Shown: positions 52,893-62,377, counted from the stretch's first letter. The stretch: DNA of 64,000 nt from Hyphomicrobium album (GCF_009708035.1 NZ_WMBQ01000002.1:682001-746000); one strand, 5' to 3'. Numbers and translations are program-made. The notes: generated by a model from the letters alone, not told the origin.

Positions 52893-54893
52893 GTGACTGA
52901 TCTTGCGACAGAACGCGCTTACATGGTCGAGCACCACATTGCGGCCCGCGGCGTGCGCTCGCCCCTCGTGCTCGAGGCGATGGCGACGGTGCCGCGCGAA
53001 GAATTTCTGCCCTCTCACCTGCGCGAATATGCCTACGAGGACACGCCACTCCCCATCGGCGAAGCGCAGACCATATCGCAGCCATACATCGTCGCCTTCA
53101 TGACCGAAGCCCTCGGCCTGTCCGGAGGTGAGAAGGTTCTTGAGATCGGTGCGGGGTCGGGCTATGCCGCCGCCGTTCTGTCGCGCATCGCCGGCGATGT
53201 CTACACGGTCGAGCGTATCGGAGAGCTTGCCGCGAAGGCTTCCGAGCGGCTGTCCGATCTCGGCTATGACAATGTGCACTTGCTGCATGCCGACGGCACG
53301 CGCGGGTGGCTCGAGCACGCGCCTTACGACGCGATCATCGTCGCTGCCGGCGGCCCGGAGGTCCCCAGGTCGCTGAAGCAGCAACTCGCCATCGGCGGTC
53401 GCCTTGTCATCCCCGTCGGTACCGACCCGCGCGTTCAGGAGCTCGTGCGTTTGACGCGCGGCAGCGAGGATGAATTCAAGTCAGAGGATATTGCGGACGT
53501 CCGCTTCGTCCCCCTGCTCGGTGAAGAGGGCTGGGCGGAGACGAAACCCCAGAAACGCGCGGCTAAGGCGGCACGGGACCGCGTTGGGGAACGCGATCTG
53601 ATCGATGCGGTGCGGGAGCACGCGGAGCCGTTCGGGTCGATTGAGCTCGCCGACCTCGAACCGGTGCTCAAGCGGATCGGCGACGCGCGCTTGGTTCTAA
53701 TCGGCGAGGCGACGCACGGCACCGCGGAATTCTATCGGATGCGCGAGCAGATCACGCGAGCGCTGATCACGGAGAAGGGCTTCAAATTCGTCGCCATCGA
53801 AGGTGATTGGCCGGACGCGGCGCGCATCGACAACTATGTGCGACACTTCGAGTACCAGCCCGCGGGGTGGACCGCATTCGCCCGCTTTCCTACGTGGATG
53901 TGGCGTAACCACGAGGTTCGCGAATTCGTGGAATGGCTGCGCGGCGAGAACGCAGATCGCGAACCGGGCAAGCGCGCGGCCTTCCACGGGCTTGATCTCT
54001 ACAGCCTGCACAATTCGATCCGCGAAGTGCTCGACTACCTGGACGACGTCGATCCGCATGCGGCGCAGGTCGCGCGCGAACGCTATGGGTGCCTGACCCC
54101 ATGGCAGGCAGATCCCGCCACCTATGGACGAGCAGCCCTCACCGGGCGCTACCGCTCCTGCGAAAAGGAGGTCGCCTCCATGTTGGCCGGCATCCTCACG
54201 AAGCGGCGGGAGTATGCGCTGCGGGACGGCGAACGCTACTTCGGTGCAGTGCAGAACGCGCGACTCGTTACCAATGCCGAGCGTTACTATCGCATCATGT
54301 ACTACGGCTCGCGAGCGTCCTGGAACCTGCGCGACAGCCACATGTTCGAGACCCTGAGGGCGCTGCTCGCCTTCTATGGGCTCGATAGCAAAGCCGTCGT
54401 GTGGGCGCACAACTCCCACGTCGGCGATGCTTCAGCCACCGAGATGTCCATCAGGGGCGAGTACAATGTCGGTCAGCTGTGTCGCAGCGAATTCAAACAA
54501 CAAGTCTATCTGATTGGTTTTGGCACCGACCGGGGGACGGTTGCTGCGGCCTCAGACTGGGATGGTCCAATGCAAACCATGGAGGTGAGACCCTCGATCG
54601 AGAAGAGCTATGAGCGACGGTTTCGCGCTGCCGCTCAAGACATGGGCGAGCCGAAGTACTTCCTGCCGTTGCGAGGCAAGGCGTCGATGCAAGAGGCACT
54701 GCAGCATCCGCGGCTGGAACGCGCCATCGGCGTCATTTACCGGCCCGAGACGGAACTCGCGAGCCACTATTTCCAGGCCGTCCTTCCACGCCAGTTCGAC
54801 GAGTACATTTGGTTCGACGAGACATGCGCCGTAAGTCCTCTTCCAACGGTGGATCTCGCGGGCATGCCAGACACCTATCCGTTTGGTCTCTAG
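52893..54893 (+). CDS. L-isoaspartate O-methyltransferase fused to erythromycin-esterase-like domain
   Basis: 666 residues, GTG start. Residues 1 to about 215 are a protein-L-isoaspartate methyltransferase: VPREEFLP, PLPIGEAQTISQPYIVAFMTEAL, VLEIGAGSGYAAAVLSRIA, YDAIIVAAGGPEVP. From about 230, GDARLVLIGEATHGTAEFYRMREQITRALI, FKFVAIEGDWPDAARIDNYVR, HGLDLYSL and VVWAHNSHVGDAS form the erythromycin esterase (EreA/EreB-like) family, with its Glu-His pairs. The first half repairs aged Asp/Asn; the role of the second is unknown and need not concern antibiotics. Leads an operon with a cytochrome and an RbbA-type system. Confidence 0.9.
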   Translation: MTDLATERAYMVEHHIAARGVRSPLVLEAMATVPREEFLPSHLREYAYEDTPLPIGEAQTISQPYIVAFMTEALGLSGGEKVLEIGAGSGYAAAVLSRIAGDVYTVERIGELAAKASERLSDLGYDNVHLLHADGTRGWLEHAPYDAIIVAAGGPEVPRSLKQQLAIGGRLVIPVGTDPRVQELVRLTRGSEDEFKSEDIADVRFVPLLGEEGWAETKPQKRAAKAARDRVGERDLIDAVREHAEPFGSIELADLEPVLKRIGDARLVLIGEATHGTAEFYRMREQITRALITEKGFKFVAIEGDWPDAARIDNYVRHFEYQPAGWTAFARFPTWMWRNHEVREFVEWLRGENADREPGKRAAFHGLDLYSLHNSIREVLDYLDDVDPHAAQVARERYGCLTPWQADPATYGRAALTGRYRSCEKEVASMLAGILTKRREYALRDGERYFGAVQNARLVTNAERYYRIMYYGSRASWNLRDSHMFETLRALLAFYGLDSKAVVWAHNSHVGDASATEMSIRGEYNVGQLCRSEFKQQVYLIGFGTDRGTVAAASDWDGPMQTMEVRPSIEKSYERRFRAAAQDMGEPKYFLPLRGKASMQEALQHPRLERAIGVIYRPETELASHYFQAVLPRQFDEYIWFDETCAVSPLPTVDLAGMPDTYPFGL

Positions 54894-54909
54894 CGATCAG
54901 GAGGAGCGA

Positions 54910-55341
54910 ATGAATCTCGAAAGGCTCACAGTGCGCTCGGCAAACTGCTCGCTACTTCTTCTCCTGGTCTGTGCGAGTACGCAGCTCGCCGCGGCCGAGG
55001 GAAGGACGCGGGCTGCGGTATTCAACGACGGCAAGCAGGAGTTCGAGGAGAACTGCATCGCCTGTCATGGTCGGGACGGCACTGGAAAGGGCGAGCTTGG
55101 CGTTAAGCTCGTGAAGCCGCCAAAGGACCTCACCGCCATTGCCAAAGCCAATGGCGGCGAATTCCCCTTCTGGCGCGTCTTCGACATCGTCGCCGGCGAT
55201 ACCGACGTGCCGGGGCATGAAACATTTCACATGCCACTTTACTCGCAACGCATGCGCAGTCAGGAGGCCGCCGGTCTTCCGCCGGCGCATGTGCGGGTGC
55301 TTGAGCTCACGCACTATCTCGAGAGCATCCAGCATGAGTGA
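54910..55341 (+). CDS. small exported cytochrome c
   Basis: 143 residues. An AGGAG site sets the ATG at 54910. The signal peptide CSLLLLLVCASTQLAAA is followed by CIACH (Cys49, Cys52, His53) in EFEENCIACHGRDGTGKGELGVKL. KPPKDLTAIAKANGGEFPFWRVFDIVAG parallels the cytochrome at 48023, so they are paralogs. The Met in HMPLY is a likely axial ligand. 16 bases after the PCMT fusion, hence the same operon. Confidence 0.9.
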   Translation: MNLERLTVRSANCSLLLLLVCASTQLAAAEGRTRAAVFNDGKQEFEENCIACHGRDGTGKGELGVKLVKPPKDLTAIAKANGGEFPFWRVFDIVAGDTDVPGHETFHMPLYSQRMRSQEAAGLPPAHVRVLELTHYLESIQHE

Positions 55342-55469
55342 TCGCGCAACTGCGGCTCAATCCGCGTGAGGGCACTGCATGTGTGCTTGAGGGACGTGGA
55401 CTCGTGCGCTAGTTAAGGAGTGCAACGCGTGTTGGACCGTTCGTTTTCGGCCCGCAGGGCGACGCGGCA

Positions 55470-56534
55470 ATGCTGAGCTCGCTTCTGCGCCTACCGCTGC
55501 AATGGAAAGTGCCGATGCCGGGCAGGCAGCCGAACGACCCATCCGGATCGCGCCCAAACGTCAAGCCGTTGCTCGCGCTTGGCCTCGCCGCGCTCCTGCT
55601 CGTGGGCGGCGGCTACGTCGCCTGGCGCACGCTATCCACACCCAGCCTGCCGGCCGGTATCGCCAAGGCCAACGGGCGTATCGAGGCCGAGCGCGTCGAC
55701 GTGGCGACCAAGCTCGCCGGGCGCCTGAAGCAGGTGCTCGTCAAGGAGGGTGACAGCGTGACCATCGGGCAGACGCTCGCCCTGATGGATACCGCGGAAC
55801 TCGAGGCCCAGCTCAACGACGCCAAGGCAACGGCCCGACAGGCCGAGCGTCAGCTCGACCAGGCCATCGCACTCCTGGCGCAGCGCAAGAGCGAGCTCAC
55901 ACTTTCTGAGCAGGAGCTCGATCGCGCCGAAAAGTTGGCCGCCAAGGGATACACGTCCAAGCAGGTAGTCGAGCAGCGTACGTCCGTGAAGCTTACGGCC
56001 GTAGCCGCGGTCAACAGCGCTCAAGCCCAGATCGACGTGGCAAAGGCGAGCATCGAATCGGCGACGGCGCGGGTCGCCCGCATCCAGACCTATCTCGACG
56101 ATAGCGTACTCACCGCGCCGCGGTCCGGGCGCGTGCAATATCGGCTCGCGCTGCCGGGCGAAGTTCTGGCCGCCGGCGGCAAGGTCCTCACCCTGCTCGA
56201 CGTGACCGACGTCTACATGACCGTCTTCCTGCCGACGAGCGAGGCCGGCCGCTTGCCGATCGGCGCCGAGGCGCGCATCATTTTCGATGCGGCGCCCCAG
56301 TATGTCGTGCCGGCCTCGGTGTCGTTCGTCGCCACCGAAGCCCAGTTCACGCCCAAGTACGTGGAGACGCAAAGCGAGCGAGAGAAGCTGATGTTCCGCG
56401 TGAAGGTGCAGCTTCCGCCCGACGTGCTGGAAAAGTACGTTGCCTGGGTGAAGACCGGCGTGCCGGGCATCGCCTTCATACGGCTTTCGCCGAAGGTGCA
56501 ATGGCCTGAGAATCTCGCCGTTGCACTGCCGTGA
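55470..56534 (+). CDS. HlyD-family membrane-fusion protein (YhiI-like)
   Basis: 354 residues (339 from the ATG at 55515). One N-terminal anchor (LLALGLAALLLVGGGYVAW), a lipoyl-like half (NGRIEAERVDVATKLAGRLKQVLVKEGDSVTIGQTLALMD), a coiled-coil hairpin (AELEAQLNDAKATARQAERQLDQAIALLAQRKSELTL) and the closing lipoyl/beta-barrel part (TAPRSGRVQYRLALPGEVLAAGGKVLTLLD). Inner-membrane adaptor for the ABC system that follows; its stop overlaps the next start. Confidence 0.9.
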   Translation: MLSSLLRLPLQWKVPMPGRQPNDPSGSRPNVKPLLALGLAALLLVGGGYVAWRTLSTPSLPAGIAKANGRIEAERVDVATKLAGRLKQVLVKEGDSVTIGQTLALMDTAELEAQLNDAKATARQAERQLDQAIALLAQRKSELTLSEQELDRAEKLAAKGYTSKQVVEQRTSVKLTAVAAVNSAQAQIDVAKASIESATARVARIQTYLDDSVLTAPRSGRVQYRLALPGEVLAAGGKVLTLLDVTDVYMTVFLPTSEAGRLPIGAEARIIFDAAPQYVVPASVSFVATEAQFTPKYVETQSEREKLMFRVKVQLPPDVLEKYVAWVKTGVPGIAFIRLSPKVQWPENLAVALP

Positions 56535-59296
56535 AAGCTTTTGGCGCCCCGCTTCCTGTTGCAGAACTCCGCTCGGTGACCCATCGCTACGGACGATCGG
56601 TTGCGCTCGACAACGTCTCCATCGAGATACCCGCAGGGCGCATGGTGGGTCTTATCGGGCCGGACGGCGTCGGCAAATCCACCGTTCAGGCACTGATTGC
56701 CGGCGTGCGCCAGATTCAGTCGGGGCGGGTGATCGTGCTCGGGGGCGACATGAGCAGCACGCGCCACCGCAACGACGTCTGCGCCCGCATCGCCTACATG
56801 CCGCAGGGTCTTGGTCGCAATCTCTATCCGACTTTGTCCGTCTACGAAAACGTCGACTTCTTCGGGCGGCTATATGCACAGGAGGAGGAGGAGCGGCGCG
56901 CGCGTATCCAAGAGCTGCTGCGCTCCACCGAACTCGAGGCATTCGCCGATCGGGCGGCCGGCAAGCTGTCTGGGGGCATGAAACAAAAGCTTGCGCTGTG
57001 CTGCGCGCTGATCCACGACCCGGATCTTCTGGTGCTCGACGAGCCGACCACCGGCGTCGACCCGCTGTCGCGCAGGCGGTTCTGGGAGCTGATCGAGCGC
57101 ATCCGCGAGCGCCGCGACGGCATGAGCGTCATCACCGCCACCGCCTATATGGAGGAGGCGGAGCAGTTCCAGTCGCTGATTGCCATGGACGACGGGCGCG
57201 TCGTTGCCACCGGTACGGCTGCCGATCTCAAGAACATGACCGGCCGCGACACTCTCGAGGCGGCCTTCATCGAGCTCCTGCCCGAGGAAAAGCGCGCGGG
57301 GCACACGCAACTCGTCTTCGTTCCCCGCACGCGCAGCGGCGGCGCGCCGGCCATTGAGGCCAACAATCTAACCAAGCGCTTTGGCAGCTTCACGGCCGTG
57401 GATCGCGTCAACATCCGCATCGACCAGGGGGAGATCTTCGGGTTCCTCGGCTCCAACGGATGCGGAAAATCGACGACCATGAAGCTGCTGACGGGGCTGT
57501 TGCAGCCGAGCGCAGGTTCCGCTCGCCTCTTTGGGCGCCCGGTCGACGCCCGCGACCTGGAGACGCGCAAGCGCGTCGGCTACATGTCGCAGTCGTTCTC
57601 GCTCTACACGGAGCTGACGGTGCGGCAGAACCTCGAGCTGCATGCACGCCTCTTCGAGGTTCCGTCCGACGCGGTCGGTGCGCGTGTGGAGGAGATGCTG
57701 GCGCGCTTCGGGCTCGCCGCGGTCGCCGGCGCCATGCCCCTGTTGCTGTCGCTCGGCATGCGCCAGCGGCTGCAGCTCGCCGTGGCCGTCATCCACAGCC
57801 CGGACATGCTCATCCTCGACGAGCCGACGTCGGGCGTCGATCCTGTCGCCCGGGACAACTTCTGGGAGCTGCTCATCGAGTTGTCGCGCCGGGACGGCGT
57901 CACCATCTTCATTTCCACGCACTTCGTGAACGAGGCCGAACGCTGCGACCGCGTCTCGCTCATGCACGCGGGCCGCATTCTCGCGATTGGTGAGCCGAGC
58001 GAGTTGCGGAATGCGCGCGGGGCAGCGACGCTCTCCGATGCTTTCATCGACTATCTCGAGGTCGCCGACGGGAAGGAGGACGCGGCGGAGGAGGGCGCGA
58101 TCGAGGCTGTCGCGGCCGGGCAATTCGCGTCGCCAGTGGCTGGGATCATAAACAGCCAACGGCGCCCTTGGTTCAGCCCCGCCCGCATATGGGCATTCGC
58201 GCGACGCGAAACTCTGGAGCTGGTTCGTGACCCCATACGCATCACGTTTGCCCTGCTAGGACCGGTCGTTCTTCTGCTCGCGATGGCGTACGGCATCTCG
58301 TTCGATCTCGAGAACGTGCGCTACTCCGTGCTCGACCGCGATCAATCCCAGGAAAGCGCCACACTGCAGGAGAGTTTCTCCGCGTCGCGCTACTTTCAGC
58401 AGCGGGCACCCCTGCGCAGCGAGGGCGAAATCGATGCGCGGCTCAGATCGGGCGACATCAAGGTAGCGATCGCCATACCGCCCGAATTCGGTCGCGATCT
58501 GTTGCGCGAGCGCGCGCCGGAAGTCGGCGTTTGGCTCGATGGCTCCGATACCTTCAGGGCCGAAACGGCACGCGGCTATGTGCAGGGGGTGATCAACACC
58601 TACCTGCAAGACCTGGCGCGCCGCGAGACGGGCTCAGTTCCCAATCTCAGCCCGGCCGATATCGAGACGCGCTTCCGCTACAACCAGGCCTTCCTCAGCA
58701 TCTACGCAATATCTCCGGGTGTCTTGATGATGCTCATCATCATGTTCTGCACCATGCTGACGGCGCTGGGGATCGTACGCGAGAAGGAGCTCGGCTCGAT
58801 CACCAACCTCTATGCAGCACCCGCCAGCAAGCTCGAGTTTTTGCTCGGTAAGCAGTTGCCGTATGTCGGCATTGGCCTCGTTAGCTTCGTCGTGTTGGTG
58901 CTTGTCATCGTCTTTGGGTTCCGCGTGCCGATGACCGGCAGCTTCGCAGCATTGGCTCTGGGAGCGGTTCTGTTCGCCGGCGCAGCGACCGCCTTCGGGC
59001 TCGTCATATCCACATTCGTGCGATCGCAAATCGCCGCCATCTTCGGCTCGGCTATCATCGTATCGATCCCCACGGTGAACTTCTCCGGCATGATGTACCC
59101 CGTCTCGACGCTCGAAGGCGGCGCGCGCGTGATCGGAACGCTATTCCCTTCCCTCTATTTCCAGCGCATCAGCACCGGCGTCTTCAACAAGGGACTCGGT
59201 CTCGCTGAGCTCTACGCAAACCATTTGATACTCGCGCTGTTCTGCGTCGTATTCCTAGCGGTCGCAGCGCTGCTCTTGCGCAAGCAGGAGGCGTGA
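56531..59296 (+). CDS. RbbA-type ABC transporter, two ATPase domains fused to permease
   Basis: 921 residues, GTG start overlapping the previous stop by four bases. ATPase 1: GPDGVGKSTV, KLSGGMKQKL, LLVLDEPTTGVD. ATPase 2: GSNGCGKSTT, MLILDEPTSGVD, with an altered signature LSLGMRQRL as in RbbA proteins. The C-terminal 370 residues are an ABC-2 permease with about six helices. The order and length match E. coli RbbA of the yhiI-rbbA-yhhJ operon, described as a ribosome-associated ATPase. Exported substrate unknown. Confidence 0.9.
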   Translation: MKAFGAPLPVAELRSVTHRYGRSVALDNVSIEIPAGRMVGLIGPDGVGKSTVQALIAGVRQIQSGRVIVLGGDMSSTRHRNDVCARIAYMPQGLGRNLYPTLSVYENVDFFGRLYAQEEEERRARIQELLRSTELEAFADRAAGKLSGGMKQKLALCCALIHDPDLLVLDEPTTGVDPLSRRRFWELIERIRERRDGMSVITATAYMEEAEQFQSLIAMDDGRVVATGTAADLKNMTGRDTLEAAFIELLPEEKRAGHTQLVFVPRTRSGGAPAIEANNLTKRFGSFTAVDRVNIRIDQGEIFGFLGSNGCGKSTTMKLLTGLLQPSAGSARLFGRPVDARDLETRKRVGYMSQSFSLYTELTVRQNLELHARLFEVPSDAVGARVEEMLARFGLAAVAGAMPLLLSLGMRQRLQLAVAVIHSPDMLILDEPTSGVDPVARDNFWELLIELSRRDGVTIFISTHFVNEAERCDRVSLMHAGRILAIGEPSELRNARGAATLSDAFIDYLEVADGKEDAAEEGAIEAVAAGQFASPVAGIINSQRRPWFSPARIWAFARRETLELVRDPIRITFALLGPVVLLLAMAYGISFDLENVRYSVLDRDQSQESATLQESFSASRYFQQRAPLRSEGEIDARLRSGDIKVAIAIPPEFGRDLLRERAPEVGVWLDGSDTFRAETARGYVQGVINTYLQDLARRETGSVPNLSPADIETRFRYNQAFLSIYAISPGVLMMLIIMFCTMLTALGIVREKELGSITNLYAAPASKLEFLLGKQLPYVGIGLVSFVVLVLVIVFGFRVPMTGSFAALALGAVLFAGAATAFGLVISTFVRSQIAAIFGSAIIVSIPTVNFSGMMYPVSTLEGGARVIGTLFPSLYFQRISTGVFNKGLGLAELYANHLILALFCVVFLAVAALLLRKQEA

Positions 59297-59299
59297 GGC

Positions 59300-60430
59300 A
59301 TGCGCTCACTCGCTCACATCTACCGCCTGGGAGTGAAGGAGCTCTACAGCCTGCGGCACGACCCCGTGCTTGTGTTTCTCATTCTCTACACCTTCACCTT
59401 CGCGATCTACACGGTCGCGACCGGAGTGAAGACGGAGGTGCGCAATGCCTCCATCGCCTTCGTCGACGAGGACGGAACCGAGCTATCGCGACGTATGCGG
59501 GACGCGTTCCTGTGGCCTTACTTCAAGCCCGCCGCGCTGCTGCCCTCCACCGCCGATATCGACCGCGCGATGGACGCGGGCAAATATACCTTCGTCGTCG
59601 TGATACCCAGCCGCTTTCAGGCCGACCTCGTCGCCGGACGGCATCCGACCCTGCAACTCGACGTCGATGCCACGGCTATGACTTTGGCCGGCAACGGCAC
59701 GACTTACATCACCACTATTCTGCAGAACGAAATTTCCGGTTTCGCGGCCCGCAGCGAAGGCGGGGCGGCGCTGCCGGTGAGCATTTCGGTGCGCTCCAAG
59801 TTCAATCCAAATCTGGAATCGAGCTGGTTCATGGCCGTCATGCAGATCGTCGGCAACATCACCATGCTGTCCCTCATCCTTTCGGGTGCGGCCGTGATCC
59901 GCGAGCGCGAGCATGGCACCATCGAGCATCTGCTCGTCATGCCGGTCACGCCGGCGGAGATCATGTTGGCCAAGATCTGGGCCAACGGCAGCGTCATCGT
60001 CGCGGCGGCGCTCTTATCGTTGGTCGTCGTCGTGCAGGGACTGCTCGCCGTCACCATCGCAGGCTCGATCATGCTGTTCTTGCTGGGCACGGCGCTGTTC
60101 CTATTCGCCATGAGCTCGCTCGGCATCGCGTTGGCCACGCTGGCGCGCTCCATGCCTCAGTTTGGGCTGCTGGCGATTCCATTTTTCGTGGTGATGAACA
60201 TGCTTTCCGGGGGTGTTACGCCGCAGGAAGGCATGCCGGCATTCCTGCGCATGCTAATGCAGGCATCACCGTCGACGCATTTCACCAGCTTCTCGCAGGC
60301 TGTGCTCTACCGCGGCGCCGGTGTCGACGTCGTCTGGCCACAGCTCGCCGCCATGACGTTGATCGGCACGGTACTGTTCGTGGTGGCCGTCCGGCGCTTT
60401 CGCAACACGATGGCCGTGGGCCAGAGCTGA
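59300..60430 (+). CDS. ABC-2 type permease (YhhJ-like)
   Basis: 376 residues. An N-terminal helix (PVLVFLILYTFTFAIYTVA), a large periplasmic loop (about 50-170), then five C-terminal helices with the ABC-2 segment ALPVSISVRSKFNPNLESSWFMAVMQIVGNITMLSLILSGAAVIREREHGTIEHLLVMPVTPAEIMLAKIWAN. Starts 3 bases after the RbbA-like gene and completes the yhiI-rbbA-yhhJ set. Confidence 0.9.
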   Translation: MRSLAHIYRLGVKELYSLRHDPVLVFLILYTFTFAIYTVATGVKTEVRNASIAFVDEDGTELSRRMRDAFLWPYFKPAALLPSTADIDRAMDAGKYTFVVVIPSRFQADLVAGRHPTLQLDVDATAMTLAGNGTTYITTILQNEISGFAARSEGGAALPVSISVRSKFNPNLESSWFMAVMQIVGNITMLSLILSGAAVIREREHGTIEHLLVMPVTPAEIMLAKIWANGSVIVAAALLSLVVVVQGLLAVTIAGSIMLFLLGTALFLFAMSSLGIALATLARSMPQFGLLAIPFFVVMNMLSGGVTPQEGMPAFLRMLMQASPSTHFTSFSQAVLYRGAGVDVVWPQLAAMTLIGTVLFVVAVRRFRNTMAVGQS

Positions 60431-60433
60431 AGT

Positions 60434-60469
60434 AGGTGGCAAAGTTGATGACACTGACGTCAGCCACCT
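60434..60469. terminator. possible terminator between convergent operons
   Basis: AGGTGGC (60434-60440) and GCCACCT (60463-60469) are exact inverse repeats, with an inner TGAC...GTCA pair. The element lies between the permease stop (60430) and the convergent Usp gene. No T tract. Confidence 0.35.
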
Positions 60470-60571
60470 TGCCCCGTCCGTACCCAGAGACCAAATGGTA
60501 GCGGTCGGATCTGGCTCTTAGCCGTCCACCGAGCGCGATGCACTCGACGAGCGGCAGATGCTGGTTTCAAC

Positions 60572-61432
60572 TTATGTTGCTAGGTGCGCTGGTACGAGCA
60601 GGACATCACAGCTTGCGGTGCCCATGACCCATTCGGTGACGCTACCAAATATCGCCCGGGAGCTGCCCGTCTGCCCGTGGGTTCCCATGACCACTAAACC
60701 CGGCTTGCGAGTCGCGATGAAGGCATCGATAGCGTCTTCGGGCCAACCATAAACGGCGAGCGGCTCTGCGGCGGAGGCCACCGCTCCTAGTGGTCCCATT
60801 TCGGTCGCTACTTCGGAGAGGAGTCCGTGAACCGCCAGGCGGCGCGTCTCGCCTGCAAGGTCGGTCATCGGTTCCGCCTTATGACGCACCTTTCCGTAGG
60901 CGCTGAGGACGGTAATGTGGGCTGTCGAAAACCACTCCAGAGCAACGCGCAGGGCGCGGCGCGAAGCCGGCGAGAAATCTACTGCAACCATCACGGAGTC
61001 GTATCGACCACCGTCCTCTCCGCGTGCGACGAGCACAGGACGCTGCCCAGCTCGCAAAAGTTTCCCCGCAGTCGTTCCAAGCAGGTCCTGGGCAAAGCTG
61101 CTTGGGCGGTGGGGACCGAGGACAATCAGATCTGCGGCATAGTCAATCGCGTCGCGTAAGATCTCTTCAAAGGTTCTTCCTTCTAGAACCGCGGTTGTGA
61201 CCTTCGCGATTCCTTCCTCTCTCGCCCGCGCGGCATGCGCGGCCAGCTCCTCACGGGCGAACTTTTCCTGGGCCAGCTTGAGCTGCTCAGGAAAGTCTTC
61301 GGAACAGACGTAAACGAGCCGCAGGTCAGCGCCCGATCCCAGAGCCAATTGTATGCCGCGCCTCAACGCACGATGGCCGCGCGGTGTCCAGTCGACGGCG
61401 ACGAGAATGCGCTGCAAGGCTCCGTGCGGCAT
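60572..61432 (-). CDS. tandem-domain universal stress protein
   Basis: 286 residues made of two Usp domains. The first is ILVAVDWTPRGHRALRRGIQLAL ... LIVLGPHRPSSFAQDLLGTTAGKLL, where the ATP loop is modified (GPHRP). The second is VMVAVDFSPASRRALRVALEW ... LVVMGTHGQTGSSRAIFGSVTEWVM, with a complete G-2x-G-9x-G-S loop. Cytoplasmic. Last gene of a four-gene minus-strand stress operon, 8 bases after the host-attachment-family gene. Confidence 0.9.
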   Translation of the reverse strand: MPHGALQRILVAVDWTPRGHRALRRGIQLALGSGADLRLVYVCSEDFPEQLKLAQEKFAREELAAHAARAREEGIAKVTTAVLEGRTFEEILRDAIDYAADLIVLGPHRPSSFAQDLLGTTAGKLLRAGQRPVLVARGEDGGRYDSVMVAVDFSPASRRALRVALEWFSTAHITVLSAYGKVRHKAEPMTDLAGETRRLAVHGLLSEVATEMGPLGAVASAAEPLAVYGWPEDAIDAFIATRKPGLVVMGTHGQTGSSRAIFGSVTEWVMGTASCDVLLVPAHLAT

Positions 61433-61440
61433 GGCGCTGC

Positions 61441-61887
61441 TCAGATGATGATGGTTTCGGCAAGATGGTCGGCAACTTCTTTGGACGAAGCTTTGGTAAG
61501 ATCCTTTGCCACTTCGCCGTGCAATAACGGCTGCAGCCGCTTTGACATGGCTTTGCGAAAGTCGCCAAGCATTTTAGGGGGCGCCACGACAACAAACCGA
61601 TCGAATGCCCGTTCAGCCACGCTCTGGTCGAGCACTTGCGCCAGATGCTCGGTAAACTCGCGCTTGGCATCCTGGTGGGGATCGACCCTTGGCTCGATGG
61701 CGTGGCGGGCATGCCCGACGGACTCGTGAGTGCGGGGCAGGCTATCCCTTACCATATCGCTAGTGCGCGGGTGCTCGGCGGTAAGCTCGCGCCCCGAAAG
61801 CTCAAGGCCCTTACCAGGGCCTCGATTGACGAAGATTCTGGCCCTCGCCCCATCAGCCACAACAATCCACGTGATGGTCGGCTTCAT
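61441..61887 (-). CDS. host attachment protein family (PF10116)
   Basis: 148 residues from MKPTITWIVVADGARARIFVNRGPGKGL. The later RFVVVAPPKMLGDFRKAMSKRLQPLLHGEVAKDLTKASSKEVADHL is the conserved end of the family first named from Agrobacterium attachment genes. It has an actinin- or eRF1-like alpha/beta plan with ADGxxARxF at the front. Despite the name the family is cytoplasmic and widespread in non-pathogens, and its role is unknown. Lies between two Usp genes. Confidence 0.85.
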   Translation of the reverse strand: MKPTITWIVVADGARARIFVNRGPGKGLELSGRELTAEHPRTSDMVRDSLPRTHESVGHARHAIEPRVDPHQDAKREFTEHLAQVLDQSVAERAFDRFVVVAPPKMLGDFRKAMSKRLQPLLHGEVAKDLTKASSKEVADHLAETIII

Positions 61888-61927
61888 GCTCGTGCTCCTT
61901 CTCTGCAATGGCCGCTTACAGCGGCTA

Positions 61928-62377
61928 TCACCGGCAAATGAGTACCGGAAGTTTCGTTCTCACAAGAACTTCTTGAGCCTGACTTCCCATGACGAAACGC
62001 GCGATCCCCCGGCGGCCATGGGAGGACATAATGATCAAGTCGCATCCACACGCATCGGCGGCTTCAAGAATGCCGTCCGCGGGGTAATTGTTCGGTACGT
62101 GGCGGACGGCGCACGCAACGCCGACATCGGCAGCTCTCTGCGCCGCGGCGTCTAAAATTGTCGCGGCGCGGGCCGCGCAGGCGTCATTGTATTTGACCCA
62201 GAAGGGCTCTTTCGTGAGCTCAGGGGGAAAATCGGTTGCCCAAGGCTCTGTGACATAGACCACCGTAACTGTAGCGCCCAGGTGCTTGGCCAAGGTCACG
62301 CCAGTCGATACCGATTTGTCGCCCAGAGCCGAACCATCCGTGGCAATCAAAATATTCCGGTACATGGCTTCATCCAT
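61928..62377 (-). CDS. universal stress protein (UspA family)
   Basis: 149 residues. MYRNILIATDGSALGDKSV (the frame's first ATG is at 62377; MYRNIL begins 4 codons later) and IIMSSHGRRGIARFVMGSQAQEVLVRTKLPVLICR. The loop SSHGRRG...GS is the ATP-binding Usp type and is closely similar to the Usp at 34387, including the VPVLICR-like end. Part of the minus-strand operon from 62650. Confidence 0.92.
   Translation of the reverse strand: MDEAMYRNILIATDGSALGDKSVSTGVTLAKHLGATVTVVYVTEPWATDFPPELTKEPFWVKYNDACAARAATILDAAAQRAADVGVACAVRHVPNNYPADGILEAADACGCDLIIMSSHGRRGIARFVMGSQAQEVLVRTKLPVLICR

Noticed and set aside
52893-54893. Macrolide resistance gene
   Set aside because: The C-terminal domain belongs to the broad erythromycin-esterase-like family, but it is fused to a protein-repair enzyme in a stress operon. 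Nothing in the sequence shows antibiotic hydrolysis.
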